From assembly GCA_026391675.1 (NCBI GenBank), contig JAPLDQ010000037.1:1-64000 (forward strand): a DNA stretch of 64,000 bases, in the 5' to 3' direction. The translations under genes and the position numbers were made by a program. Position 1 is the stretch's first letter. Every line of letters begins with the position of its first letter. A model generated the notes under the pieces. It worked only from the letters and a program-made list of their open reading frames with translations, was not told where the DNA came from and made no database searches. Below, one piece after another: positions 48,511-56,944 of this stretch. This DNA comes from Bacteroidota bacterium (GTDB lineage: Bacteria; Bacteroidota; Bacteroidia; Bacteroidales; JACABE01).

Positions 48511-49737
48511 TTACTCAGTAAGCTTCACATCCAGCGCATCGCGCAGACCATTTCCGGCTATCATAAAGGCAAGAACCACTATCATTATGGCAATGCCGGG
48601 TAAAATGGCCAGATAAGCTGCATCAAGGATAATATAACCATAGTTTTCTTTAATCATACTTCCCCACGATGGCATGGGTGGCTGAACTCCGATGCCTAAA
48701 AAGCTCAGTCCGGCTTCCATTAATATAGCCGATGCAAAATTGGCTGCCGAAATTACAATTACTGCTCCCATTACATTGGGTAAAATATGCCTGAAAATTA
48801 TTCGGCTATTGGTAAAACCCAGGGCTCTGCCTGCTTCAACATATTCTTTTTCGCGAATGCTTAATATTTGTCCGCGCACCACACGTGCTACCTCCACCCA
48901 CATGGTAAGCCCCACAGCAATAAAAACCTGCCAGAATCCTTTGCCCAAAGCAAAAGTGATGGCAATAACCAGCAATAAAGTCGGGATGGACCATATTACA
49001 TTAATAAACCAAACGATCAGATTATCGACCCAGCCTTTGAAAAAACCTGCCAATGCACCCAGTAATATCCCGATAAGCAGGGAAATAATTACCGAAATAA
49101 AGCCAACAGAAAGGCTTACACGGGTTCCGATGATTAACTGGCTTAAAATATCCCTGCCAAATCTGTCGGAGCCTAATATAAAATGCTTGAAAAAAAAACT
49201 TTCTTTAATCACCATCTTACGCATATCCGCAATTGCTGCCTGATGCAGGCTGCCATATACATCCCTGAAAAACAGCATACTGTCCTTTTGCATAACAGCA
49301 ATAGAATTATCTAACGGATAGATTATGTTTGCCAGATTTATTTTCTTTATTTCGCCTTCATTGGGCGTTGTTCCGGTATAAATTTCCACTTCAATATTTT
49401 CATCCTTAAACTGATAGCGGTAAACAGGAATACATACATAAGCTGATTTTTTACCAAATAGCATGGTTTTAATAATATTACCGGATTCCTCTTTTTCATT
49501 TTTCTTTACCCTGAGCATTTGAATGCTAAAACCGGGTTTTTTTGTACATAGTTCAAGGTATTGTTCATTTGAAAAAGGCGTCTGGTCTGGCGTAATTAAA
49601 TAGCCAAGTACAGCCATTAATGTAAATAAAGCAATGATTAACATAGCTGCAACGGATAATTTATTTCTTAAAAACCGTTTCCAGGCAATGGCAGAAAGTG
49701 AAGCCGAAGCAATGTATTTTTTCTTGCGATAAAACAT
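48511..49737 (-). CDS. ABC transporter permease, OppC/DppC type
   Basis: A 408-residue inner-membrane permease of the peptide/nickel importer group. One N-terminal segment (OppC_N type, about 25-48) is followed by a periplasmic stretch of about 150 residues, larger than in E. coli DppC, and five C-terminal segments. GSDRFGRDILSQLIIGTRVS, the coupling loop EAGRALGFTNSRIIFRHILP (EAA motif) and LSFLGIGVQPPMPSWGSMI are family signatures. The partner permease, ATPases and binding protein are not adjacent, as often seen in Bacteroidota. A TAGGTTTG -7-like box lies at 49771-49764. Confidence 0.92.
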   Translation of the reverse strand: MFYRKKKYIASASLSAIAWKRFLRNKLSVAAMLIIALFTLMAVLGYLITPDQTPFSNEQYLELCTKKPGFSIQMLRVKKNEKEESGNIIKTMLFGKKSAYVCIPVYRYQFKDENIEVEIYTGTTPNEGEIKKINLANIIYPLDNSIAVMQKDSMLFFRDVYGSLHQAAIADMRKMVIKESFFFKHFILGSDRFGRDILSQLIIGTRVSLSVGFISVIISLLIGILLGALAGFFKGWVDNLIVWFINVIWSIPTLLLVIAITFALGKGFWQVFIAVGLTMWVEVARVVRGQILSIREKEYVEAGRALGFTNSRIIFRHILPNVMGAVIVISAANFASAILMEAGLSFLGIGVQPPMPSWGSMIKENYGYIILDAAYLAILPGIAIMIVVLAFMIAGNGLRDALDVKLTE

Positions 49738-49832
49738 TAGAGATGTATTTCGTTTTATGACTACAAACCTAGAGTTTTTTTTGTAATAAACTTAAAAAAA
49801 TCTAAAAAAGCCATAATCAATCTAAACATTTG

Positions 49833-49840
49833 TATTTTTG
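49833..49840 (+). promoter_or_regulatory. candidate -7 box (TATTTTTG) for the YiiX-like gene
   Basis: TATTTTTG fits TAnnTTTG and lies 38 bases before the ATG at 49878. A -33 TTG at standard distance is not visible. Confidence 0.4.
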
Positions 49841-49877
49841 CATTATAAACTAAACTACAAAAGTAGAATTTCAATAC

Positions 49878-50582
49878 ATGATAAAAAAATTATATTTCCT
49901 CATTATTATTAATATCCTGCTGTTCAATTTTTTTGTGCATGCTCAGCATCAGGATTTTATTGTTAAAGAAGGTGATATTCTTTTTCAGGATCTGGATTGT
50001 GGCGAGTTTTGCGATGCGGTGGAAAAAGTTACTACTGCATATAAGGGTGCAAAATTTTCACATTTAGGTTTGGTTGCCAAAAACGAAAAAGGAGAAATGG
50101 TGATTATCGAAGCCGTTTCAAAAGGAGTAATCATGACCCCTTTGCAGCATTTTCTTGCTAAATCACACGATAAAAACAATAATCCCAAGGTTGTTGTAGG
50201 CCGGTTAAAACCGCAATACAGGCATTTGATACCTGCTGCCCTTAAAGCTGCGATAAAATTGCTGGGAAGTCCTTATGATGAGGTATTCTGTATGAATAAT
50301 AACAGCTACTATTGTTCTGAGCTGATTTACGAAATCTTTAAAACAGCAAATGCGGGTAAACCACTGTTTCAGTTATCCCCCATGACTTTTAAAGATCCTG
50401 ATACCAAACAAACTTTTCCTTTATGGGTAAAATATTACAAGGATTTAAACAAAGCTATACCGGAAGGCGATGCCGGCATTAATCCCGGCAGTATATCAAC
50501 ATCAGATAAGCTTGATATCATTTATGCGTATGGATTACCTGGAGGTTGGGAAACAAATAAAGTTGAACAAAAGAAAAAATAA
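49878..50582 (+). CDS. YiiX-like permuted NlpC/P60 cysteine hydrolase, secreted
   Basis: A 234-residue exported protein; the signal peptide ends around VHAQ (residue 23). The permuted papain-like core has GDILFQDLDC, the catalytic His62 in AKFSHLGLV, and the Cys146 in SYYCSELIYEIF, the order typical of the YiiX/YebB group. Such enzymes cut amide bonds in peptidoglycan peptides or acyl links; the exact substrate is unknown. The C-terminus contains a run of AGINPGSIST and ends with a Lys-rich tail. The Ig-like lipoprotein gene begins 1 base later. Confidence 0.88.
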   Translation: MIKKLYFLIIINILLFNFFVHAQHQDFIVKEGDILFQDLDCGEFCDAVEKVTTAYKGAKFSHLGLVAKNEKGEMVIIEAVSKGVIMTPLQHFLAKSHDKNNNPKVVVGRLKPQYRHLIPAALKAAIKLLGSPYDEVFCMNNNSYYCSELIYEIFKTANAGKPLFQLSPMTFKDPDTKQTFPLWVKYYKDLNKAIPEGDAGINPGSISTSDKLDIIYAYGLPGGWETNKVEQKKK

Positions 50583-50583
50583 A

Positions 50584-52290
50584 TTGAAGAGAAAATTCAA
50601 CATATCATTCACTTATTTAAGTATTTATACTTTCATTTTACTGGTTTTGGTATCCTGTGCCAATATTATTTCACCCAATGGCGGCCCAAAAGATATTACA
50701 CCACCCAAGTTGATTAAAAGCGAACCGCCAAATTATTCACTGCATTTTAATAAAAATAAAATAGAGCTGGTTTTCAACGAATTTATAGTGCTAAAAGATA
50801 TTAAAAATCAGATGATTATTTCGCCACCTTTTAACGAAATGCCCGAAATTAAGTTGAAAGGCAAAACCATGGTGATTGAGTTAGATGAAAAATTGAAAGA
50901 AAACACTACTTATACCTTGTATTTTGGTAATGCTATTACCGATTTAACCGAAGGAAATGCAATTCCTGCCTTTGAATATGTTTTTTCAACCGGAAATATC
51001 GTTGATTCCATGACGATAACAGGCCGTGTTGTGGATGCATTTAATTTAAAACCCGAGAAAGACTTTTTTGTGATGTTGTATGATAGCTATGATGATTCCA
51101 TTCCTTATAAAGAAAAACCTTATTATCTGGCCAAAACAAGTGAAACAGGCTATTATGCATTCAATAATTTAAGAAATATGCCGTATAAAATTTTTGTTTT
51201 GAAAGATGAAAACAATAATTATAAGTTTGATCAGCCGATTGAAAAAATTGCTTTTACCGATTCACTTGTTTTTCCACATATTAAACCAATTATTGTAATA
51301 GATACTTCTTTAACTGACAGTATGAAACAAGTCAGTTTAAAAGCAAAAACGGAAGATTTAAAGAAGCTATCATTGAAAGATTTACTGAGTTTTAATGAAA
51401 CAGATACCATGCAACGATTGCTCAGAGCAGAATTCAGCAGAAAAGGGCTGCTGTTTTTAGCATTTCGTTATCCTGTTAAGGATTTTGAACTTAATTTAAT
51501 GGATAGTCGTGATAATAAAGACTGGAAACTGGAAGAATGGAATACCGCTCATGATACGCTGCTTTGCTGGCTCTTAAAACCTGATATGGATACGTTGAAC
51601 CTGTTTATCAATGATAATAAAACGATAAAGGATACCCTCTTTCTTCAGTATAAGCAAAGATCATCCAAAAATACAAAAACAGAGATTCAACGGCTGTTCC
51701 CTGCCACAAATATATCCCAAACATTTGATTACAGTAATAAAATCAGTTTCACTTTTCCCAATCCTGTGCTTAAATACGATTCATTAGCTGTAAAATTTAT
51801 TGAAGCCAATGATACACTTCAGGTTTATGCTTTAAATACTGATGCCTTGCATAGAAAATATATGATTAACAGAAGCTTAAAAGAAGGTACTGAATATAAA
51901 TTAAGAATAAAGGAAGATTTAATTACAGACATTTTTGGTTTTAGTAATGATAGTCTGAAATTTAATTTTAAAACAAATACTGCCGAAGATGTTGGTAATT
52001 TTATTATTGAGGTAAGCTTAAAAGATACAAACAGCGCTTATATTATTCAGTTGCTGAATGAAAATGAAGTCGTTTTAAGTCAGAGATTAATCAATAAAAG
52101 CTCAAAAATTACATTCAGAAATCTAGCGCCTGCCACCTATCAGATAAAAGCTATTGTAGACAGCAACCATAATGGTAAATGGGATACCGGAAATTATTTA
52201 CAAAAGAAACATGCTGAAAAAGTTATCTATTTCCCAACAAAAATCAGCATCAGAGCAAACTGGGATTTAGAAGAAAAGTGGGATTTGTAA
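50584..52290 (+). CDS. Ig-like (SbsA-type) domain lipoprotein
   Basis: A lipoprotein of about 569 residues, common in Bacteroidota. I chose the TTG at 50584, directly after the upstream stop, since it gives a 24-residue type II signal peptide ending in VLVS-C; ATG 50530 would overlap the YiiX-like gene and add 18 basic residues. Residue 30 onwards shows SPNGGPKDITPPKLIKSEPP, the start of an SbsA/Big_5 Ig-like domain (IELVFNEFIVLKD; TTYTLYFGNAITDLTEGN). A carboxypeptidase-regulatory-like segment (TGYYAFNNLRNMPYKIFVL) and a second similar region near the end (AYIIQLLNENEVV; YQIKAIVDSNHNGKWD) follow. Probably cell-surface or periplasmic; function unknown. Confidence 0.83.
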   Translation: MKRKFNISFTYLSIYTFILLVLVSCANIISPNGGPKDITPPKLIKSEPPNYSLHFNKNKIELVFNEFIVLKDIKNQMIISPPFNEMPEIKLKGKTMVIELDEKLKENTTYTLYFGNAITDLTEGNAIPAFEYVFSTGNIVDSMTITGRVVDAFNLKPEKDFFVMLYDSYDDSIPYKEKPYYLAKTSETGYYAFNNLRNMPYKIFVLKDENNNYKFDQPIEKIAFTDSLVFPHIKPIIVIDTSLTDSMKQVSLKAKTEDLKKLSLKDLLSFNETDTMQRLLRAEFSRKGLLFLAFRYPVKDFELNLMDSRDNKDWKLEEWNTAHDTLLCWLLKPDMDTLNLFINDNKTIKDTLFLQYKQRSSKNTKTEIQRLFPATNISQTFDYSNKISFTFPNPVLKYDSLAVKFIEANDTLQVYALNTDALHRKYMINRSLKEGTEYKLRIKEDLITDIFGFSNDSLKFNFKTNTAEDVGNFIIEVSLKDTNSAYIIQLLNENEVVLSQRLINKSSKITFRNLAPATYQIKAIVDSNHNGKWDTGNYLQKKHAEKVIYFPTKISIRANWDLEEKWDL

Positions 52291-52300
52291 ATTCAAATCA

Positions 52301-54475
52301 TTAATCTTTTATCGTCATTTCATTAATTAAGTTGCCGGCTCCGGCAAACTTATCAATAATAAATAAACAATAACGGATATCCAGCGTGATATTCCTGCAC
52401 TGCGAAGGGTCATAGATAATATCACTCATGGTACCTTCCCAGTTGCGGTCGAAATTGAGACCTATTAATTGTCCGTAGGCATTCAAAACAGGACTTCCGG
52501 AATTTCCACCAGTAGTATGATTGGTTGCTGTAAAGGCTACAGGTAATTCACCGGCTTTATTGGCATAACGGCCATAATCTTTGGCAAGATAAAGCGATTT
52601 TAATTTGGGTTCAACTACATAATCATAAATGCTGCTGTCTTCTTTCTGCATAATCCCTTCAATGGTAGTGTAATGTAAGTAATGAACAGCATCACGGGGA
52701 TAATAATCATTTACTTTACCGTAAGCAACGCGTAAAGTTAAATTTGCATCCGGATAAAATCTTTTACCGGGCTGCATTTCCATCAATGCTTTCACATATA
52801 TACGATAAAGGCTGTCAGTTTTGTCATTCAACGCAATAATATTGTCCTGAATATTAGTAATATAATTATCATATATGCTTAATGCCAGTTGATAGGCAGC
52901 ATCTTTTTCAATTTTTTTATAATCTTTGGCTTTGTAGTTTTTTAAAAATTCAGCTGTTTTTTCCTGACTTACAAATATAGATGAACGATATACATCTTCA
53001 GCATATTGAGAAAAATCACCTTTATATTTACTGTTAATTTTACTAAAAATAGCCGGATGGAAATTTTTGTCGCAATCCTGATAATAGAGTTTAATCAGTT
53101 CAGCAAATATTTTTTTATCGGTATTCTGGTTGTAATTTTTATAAAAGCCGGCCAATCCTTTCTGAAAAGCATCAGCAGATTGTTTAATATCTTCAGCTTT
53201 ACTGTTTTTATCTTTGCATTTATCTATGAGTTTTTTAAAACCGTAGGCAAATCTGATAATTTCAGGTGCTAATCCTGCTTCCGAAAAATAAACATTGGCC
53301 ATGGTATAGGGTTTTAATTTCTGATAAGTTTGCGCAAATTCATTCATTAAATTACCATATTCTGATTTTCTTTTTTCATCTTTGCTTACCCATTCCATAA
53401 ATTCTTTTTCAAGTATTTTCTTTTTTGTAACAGCCTGCAGTCTTTGTATTCCTTTATCTTCACCCATCCATTTTTTCCATCCATTAGCAATGCCGGCATA
53501 TTTAGCAGAATATTGTATTCTTATCAGGCGGTCATTATTCATATCGTTTGCAATAATCTCCAGTCGTTTATCACGCATTTTAATACGTGCAGGATTATCG
53601 TAATTAGAAGTTAAATCAACAGCATGAGAAGTTAAAAATTGCTGCGTTCTTCCGGGATAGCCGAATACAAAGGTAAAATCGTTTTTTTCTGCACCTTTTA
53701 ATGAAATTTCCAGGTGTTTTTTAGGCTGATAAGGAACATTGGAAGCTGAATAATCAGCAGGCATATTGTCTTTTCCCACATAAATCCTGAATACCGAAAA
53801 ATCACCGGTATGGCGGGGCCACATCCAGTTATCAGTATCTCCGCCAAATTTACCGATATTTGAAGGAGGTGCACCAACCAGGCGTATATCTTTAAATATT
53901 TCTGTTACAAACAGATAATATTGATTACCATAGTAAAAAGGTTTAACACTGGCTGCATAATGTGTTCCTTTAACCGCATGCTGAGCAATTTCCTTGCTTA
54001 TTTTTTCAATCGCTTTATCACGTTGATCTTCTGTCATAGTAGTATTAACAACTGCTAATACTTTAGCTGTAACATCTTCCATTCGAACGAGCATAGTAGC
54101 TGTAAGCCCCGGATTGGTGAGCTCTTCAGATTGTTTCATGGCCCAGAAACCATGGGTAAGATAGTCTTTTTCAAGCGAACTGTGTGACTGAATACTGCTG
54201 TAACCACAATGATGATTTGTAAATATCAGCCCCTGATTGCTGACGATTTCGGCAGTACAACCGCTACCGAATAATAATATGGCATCTTTTAAACTGGAGT
54301 GATTAATACTGTATATATCTTCAGCTGTTATTTTCATTCCCATGGTTTGCATTTCCTTTTGATTCAGCTGTTCCAGGAGCATTGGAATCCACATTCCTTC
54401 ATCAGCTTTGGTTACAGAATAGAAAGACAAACTTATAATTAAAAATACTGTAAATCTTGATCTAAAAAGTTTCAT
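52301..54475 (-). CDS. S46 family dipeptidyl peptidase (DPP7/DPP11)
   Basis: A 724-residue periplasmic serine exopeptidase. Signal peptide to about residue 24 (VTKA-DEGMW). The catalytic His is in FTNHHCGYSSIQSHSS (His89 region), the Asp lies in GDTDNWMWPRHTGDFS, and the Ser in TGGNSGSPVLN (Ser659). S46 enzymes release dipeptides from peptides and support amino-acid feeding. The specificity position after GLNFD is Arg (near 677, FDRNWEG), as in DPP11 (Asp/Glu-specific), and not Gly as in DPP7. Single gene, convergent with the Ig-like lipoprotein gene. Confidence 0.93.
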   Translation of the reverse strand: MKLFRSRFTVFLIISLSFYSVTKADEGMWIPMLLEQLNQKEMQTMGMKITAEDIYSINHSSLKDAILLFGSGCTAEIVSNQGLIFTNHHCGYSSIQSHSSLEKDYLTHGFWAMKQSEELTNPGLTATMLVRMEDVTAKVLAVVNTTMTEDQRDKAIEKISKEIAQHAVKGTHYAASVKPFYYGNQYYLFVTEIFKDIRLVGAPPSNIGKFGGDTDNWMWPRHTGDFSVFRIYVGKDNMPADYSASNVPYQPKKHLEISLKGAEKNDFTFVFGYPGRTQQFLTSHAVDLTSNYDNPARIKMRDKRLEIIANDMNNDRLIRIQYSAKYAGIANGWKKWMGEDKGIQRLQAVTKKKILEKEFMEWVSKDEKRKSEYGNLMNEFAQTYQKLKPYTMANVYFSEAGLAPEIIRFAYGFKKLIDKCKDKNSKAEDIKQSADAFQKGLAGFYKNYNQNTDKKIFAELIKLYYQDCDKNFHPAIFSKINSKYKGDFSQYAEDVYRSSIFVSQEKTAEFLKNYKAKDYKKIEKDAAYQLALSIYDNYITNIQDNIIALNDKTDSLYRIYVKALMEMQPGKRFYPDANLTLRVAYGKVNDYYPRDAVHYLHYTTIEGIMQKEDSSIYDYVVEPKLKSLYLAKDYGRYANKAGELPVAFTATNHTTGGNSGSPVLNAYGQLIGLNFDRNWEGTMSDIIYDPSQCRNITLDIRYCLFIIDKFAGAGNLINEMTIKD

Positions 54476-54655
54476 ACTACTAATTTTAAAGTCTATTTAA
54501 CTGCAAAAATAAGTATTTATATTGAATTGATTGAGAAGCAAAATACTTATAAACCAAAATCTGTTAATAAAAATATAAAAAAAATAAACATTTTTAAAAA
54601 AAATGTGTTAATATTGCGAGGTTAATTAAAATTTATAAATTAAAATTAAAAAACT

Positions 54656-55204
54656 ATGAAAAAATTAATGACAATTGTATTGGCTATTGTTTTAATAGCT
54701 GGGTTTACTTCAAAATCAAGTGCACAAATTAGTATTGGTGCAAAAGCAGGTATAGCTCTTCCTATGGGTACATTCGGTGATGGTTATAAAATGGGTTTTG
54801 GTGGTGCTGCTTTAGGAGAATATAGCTTAAATGAAAACATGTCGATTGGATTAAGTATTGGATACTATTCATTTAGCGGAAAAGACTTTTTTGATGGTAT
54901 TTCATTGAGTATTATTCCTATCGTTGCAGATTTTAAATATTATTTTGCTGACAAAGGATTTATGCCATATGTTGGAGCAGGATTAGGAATGTATATGTCC
55001 AGTACTTCTGATTATTCTAAAACTGTCTATGGTGTAACAATTACTGTTCCAGGTGGATCAAGCAGTGATTTTGGGTTCTCTCCAAAAGTTGGTTTCTGGA
55101 TGGGAGATAGTTTTAAATGGGGCGCTTGCTTAGATTATAATATAGTATCTAATGCAAATCATTTAGGATTTAATGTAGGTATTCTTTATCCATTAGGAAA
55201 ATAA
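54656..55204 (+). CDS. outer-membrane beta-barrel protein (OmpW/PorT-like), paralogue 1
   Basis: A 182-residue protein with a signal peptide ending in SSAQ (residue 24) and alternating amphipathic strands typical of an eight-stranded barrel: ISIGAKAGIALPMGTFGDG, FKYYFADKGFMPYVGAGLGM and LGFNVGILYPLGK at the C-terminus. The function of this family in Bacteroidota is unclear; some members are structural or gliding-related. The next gene is a paralogue with the same start and end pattern. Own terminator downstream. Confidence 0.88.
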   Translation: MKKLMTIVLAIVLIAGFTSKSSAQISIGAKAGIALPMGTFGDGYKMGFGGAALGEYSLNENMSIGLSIGYYSFSGKDFFDGISLSIIPIVADFKYYFADKGFMPYVGAGLGMYMSSTSDYSKTVYGVTITVPGGSSSDFGFSPKVGFWMGDSFKWGACLDYNIVSNANHLGFNVGILYPLGK

Positions 55205-55224
55205 TTTTACTAAAATCTTATAAA

Positions 55225-55258
55225 AGAAGGAGTTCAATTTGAACTCCTTTTTTTTTAG
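55225..55258 (+). terminator. rho-independent terminator
   Basis: AAGGAGTTCAA pairs with TTGAACTCCTT and is followed by a run of T. The stem is nearly perfect and ends the first beta-barrel transcript. Confidence 0.92.
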
Positions 55259-55348
55259 TTTTTAATAAGCATAACTTTTTTTAGAGAAATTATAGATAAT
55301 TTGCAAAAAAAGTAGTATTATTGTACTCTGAAATAAAATTTTAGATAA

Positions 55349-55939
55349 ATGAAGAAAATATTGATAATTGTATCGGTAATTTTAATGATAAGTACTTATA
55401 CAACAAAATCTTATGCACAATTCAGTATTGGTGCAAAAGCAGGTGTGGCTATGCCTGTTGGTAGTTTTGGACAATTTGTTAATATGGGTTTTGGAGGCAT
55501 TATGAGTGTTACGTATTCAATTAATGATAGAATTGAAATAGGTTTCAATGCCGGAATGTATGTTTTTAAAGGTACTGATTACCCTGTTCATACTGAGCCT
55601 TCAGCAAATGTAATGCCTGTAGTAGCTGATTTTAAGTATTATTTATCAAGTGAGGGTTTTAAACCTTATGCCGGATTAGGTTTAGGCATGTTTTTAACCA
55701 GCAGTTCTATTACTACACCCGCTACACCTGCAGAATATGTTGGTGGTGCATTGAAATCTCCGGCAACAGATTTGGCGATTCACAAAACATCAAGTGCAAA
55801 ATTCGGAGTTGCTCCCAGTTTAGGTTTTATGATTGGAGATGAGCTTAAATGGGGTGCATGTGCTACATATAACATTACATTCTCAGATGCAAATTTCGTA
55901 TCTATTAATTTTGGAATAAGTTATCCGATAGGAAAATAA
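55349..55939 (+). CDS. outer-membrane beta-barrel protein (OmpW/PorT-like), paralogue 2
   Basis: A 196-residue barrel protein similar to the one at 54656. Signal peptide ends in SYAQ (residue 23). Shared parts: SIGAKAGVAMPVGSFG, VADFKYYLSSEGFKPYAGLG and INFGISYPIGK. It has a longer loop in the second half (SSITTPATPAEYVGGALKSP region, about 122-145). Tandem paralogues suggest duplication and divergence of surface loops. A terminator follows directly. Confidence 0.88.
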   Translation: MKKILIIVSVILMISTYTTKSYAQFSIGAKAGVAMPVGSFGQFVNMGFGGIMSVTYSINDRIEIGFNAGMYVFKGTDYPVHTEPSANVMPVVADFKYYLSSEGFKPYAGLGLGMFLTSSSITTPATPAEYVGGALKSPATDLAIHKTSSAKFGVAPSLGFMIGDELKWGACATYNITFSDANFVSINFGISYPIGK

Positions 55940-55958
55940 GATATTAAAAAAAGTATTT

Positions 55959-55992
55959 AAAAAGGAGTTCATGTCGTGGACTCCTTTTTTTA
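55959..55992 (+). terminator. rho-independent terminator
   Basis: AAAGGAGTTC and GGACTCCTTTT flank an 8-base loop and lead into a T-run. It ends the second beta-barrel transcript 14 bases before the lysozyme gene. Confidence 0.88.
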
Positions 55993-56006
55993 TTTAAAAT
56001 TTTAAA

Positions 56007-56819
56007 ATGACAAAAAAGAATTTAAAACGAAAGTTTCTTTTTTTTACCATTGGAATGATTCTATCCATTTTTATATTTTTCAATTACCTGGAAATTAGCC
56101 GGATAGCAATACGCACCTTTTACTATATTGAAAACAAATTTGGCGTTAATACAACAGATCAAAGTAAAAATTTAAAACATTTTGGAATTCCGATTCCACC
56201 GGAATATTCAGTTCATGGCATAGATGTATCAAAATATCAGGAACGTATCAATTGGGAAAATGTTAAAAAAATGAGAGTTGACAGTATTTGTATCTCTTTT
56301 GCTTTTATAAAAGCAACGGAAGGTAAAACTATTATTGACCGCTATTTTAGTATCAATTGGGAAAATGCTAGAAAAAATCACATTATAAGGGGAGCCTATC
56401 ATTTTTATCGTCCGGATATAAATTCAAAAATGCAGGCTGATAATTTTATCAGTAATGTTGTGCTTGAAAAAGGTGATTTACCTCCTGTTCTTGATGTTGA
56501 AACTATTGCAACAGATTATCCTATTGATAATACTGTAAAAGGAATAAAAAACTGGCTTACAATTATCGAAAAAAACTATCATATAAAACCCATTATTTAT
56601 ACAAATATTGATTTTTATAATAATTATCTTGCAGAACAGGGTTTTGAAGAATATCCGCTCTGGATAGCACATTATTATGAGAAAAAACTTAAGATAAATC
56701 AATCCTGGTATTTCTGGCAGCATAGCGACAGTGGAAAAGTAAATGGGATTAAAGGACTGGTTGATTTTAATATTTTTAATGGTAATATGACTGATTTAAA
56801 AACCATGTGCAAAAACTAG
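56007..56819 (+). CDS. GH25 family lysozyme-like hydrolase, membrane-anchored
   Basis: A 270-residue muramidase-like enzyme with one N-terminal membrane segment (about 10-28) and a short linker. The GH25 barrel begins at SVHGIDVSKYQ (Asp73), continues with FIKATEGKT, GAYHFYRPD and the catalytic PPVLDVE (Asp163, Glu165), then IYTNIDFYNNYL and WYFWQHSDSGKVNGI. It would cut the MurNAc-GlcNAc bond of peptidoglycan, probably in the periplasm for remodelling. It stands alone after the beta-barrel terminator. Confidence 0.95.
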   Translation: MTKKNLKRKFLFFTIGMILSIFIFFNYLEISRIAIRTFYYIENKFGVNTTDQSKNLKHFGIPIPPEYSVHGIDVSKYQERINWENVKKMRVDSICISFAFIKATEGKTIIDRYFSINWENARKNHIIRGAYHFYRPDINSKMQADNFISNVVLEKGDLPPVLDVETIATDYPIDNTVKGIKNWLTIIEKNYHIKPIIYTNIDFYNNYLAEQGFEEYPLWIAHYYEKKLKINQSWYFWQHSDSGKVNGIKGLVDFNIFNGNMTDLKTMCKN

Positions 56820-56910
56820 TTTAAGCCTCAATATTAATTTTATATTTTATCAAAATGACTAACTTTCAATAAAATATGAAATTATTTTACGGAAAGTCAA
56901 AGATTTAGAC

Positions 56911-56918
56911 TAATTTTG
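56911..56918 (+). promoter_or_regulatory. candidate -7 box (TAATTTTG) for the helicase gene
   Basis: TAATTTTG matches the TAnnTTTG consensus and lies 27 bases before the helicase ATG. No convincing -33 TTG was found. Confidence 0.45.
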
Positions 56919-56944
56919 CAAAATATAAATATTAATAAAAATAA

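Noticed and set aside
48692-49243. 183-codon plus-strand frame opposite the ABC permease gene
   Set aside because: It is the antisense of a clear permease with conserved motifs; Thr/Ile/Pro-rich shadow.
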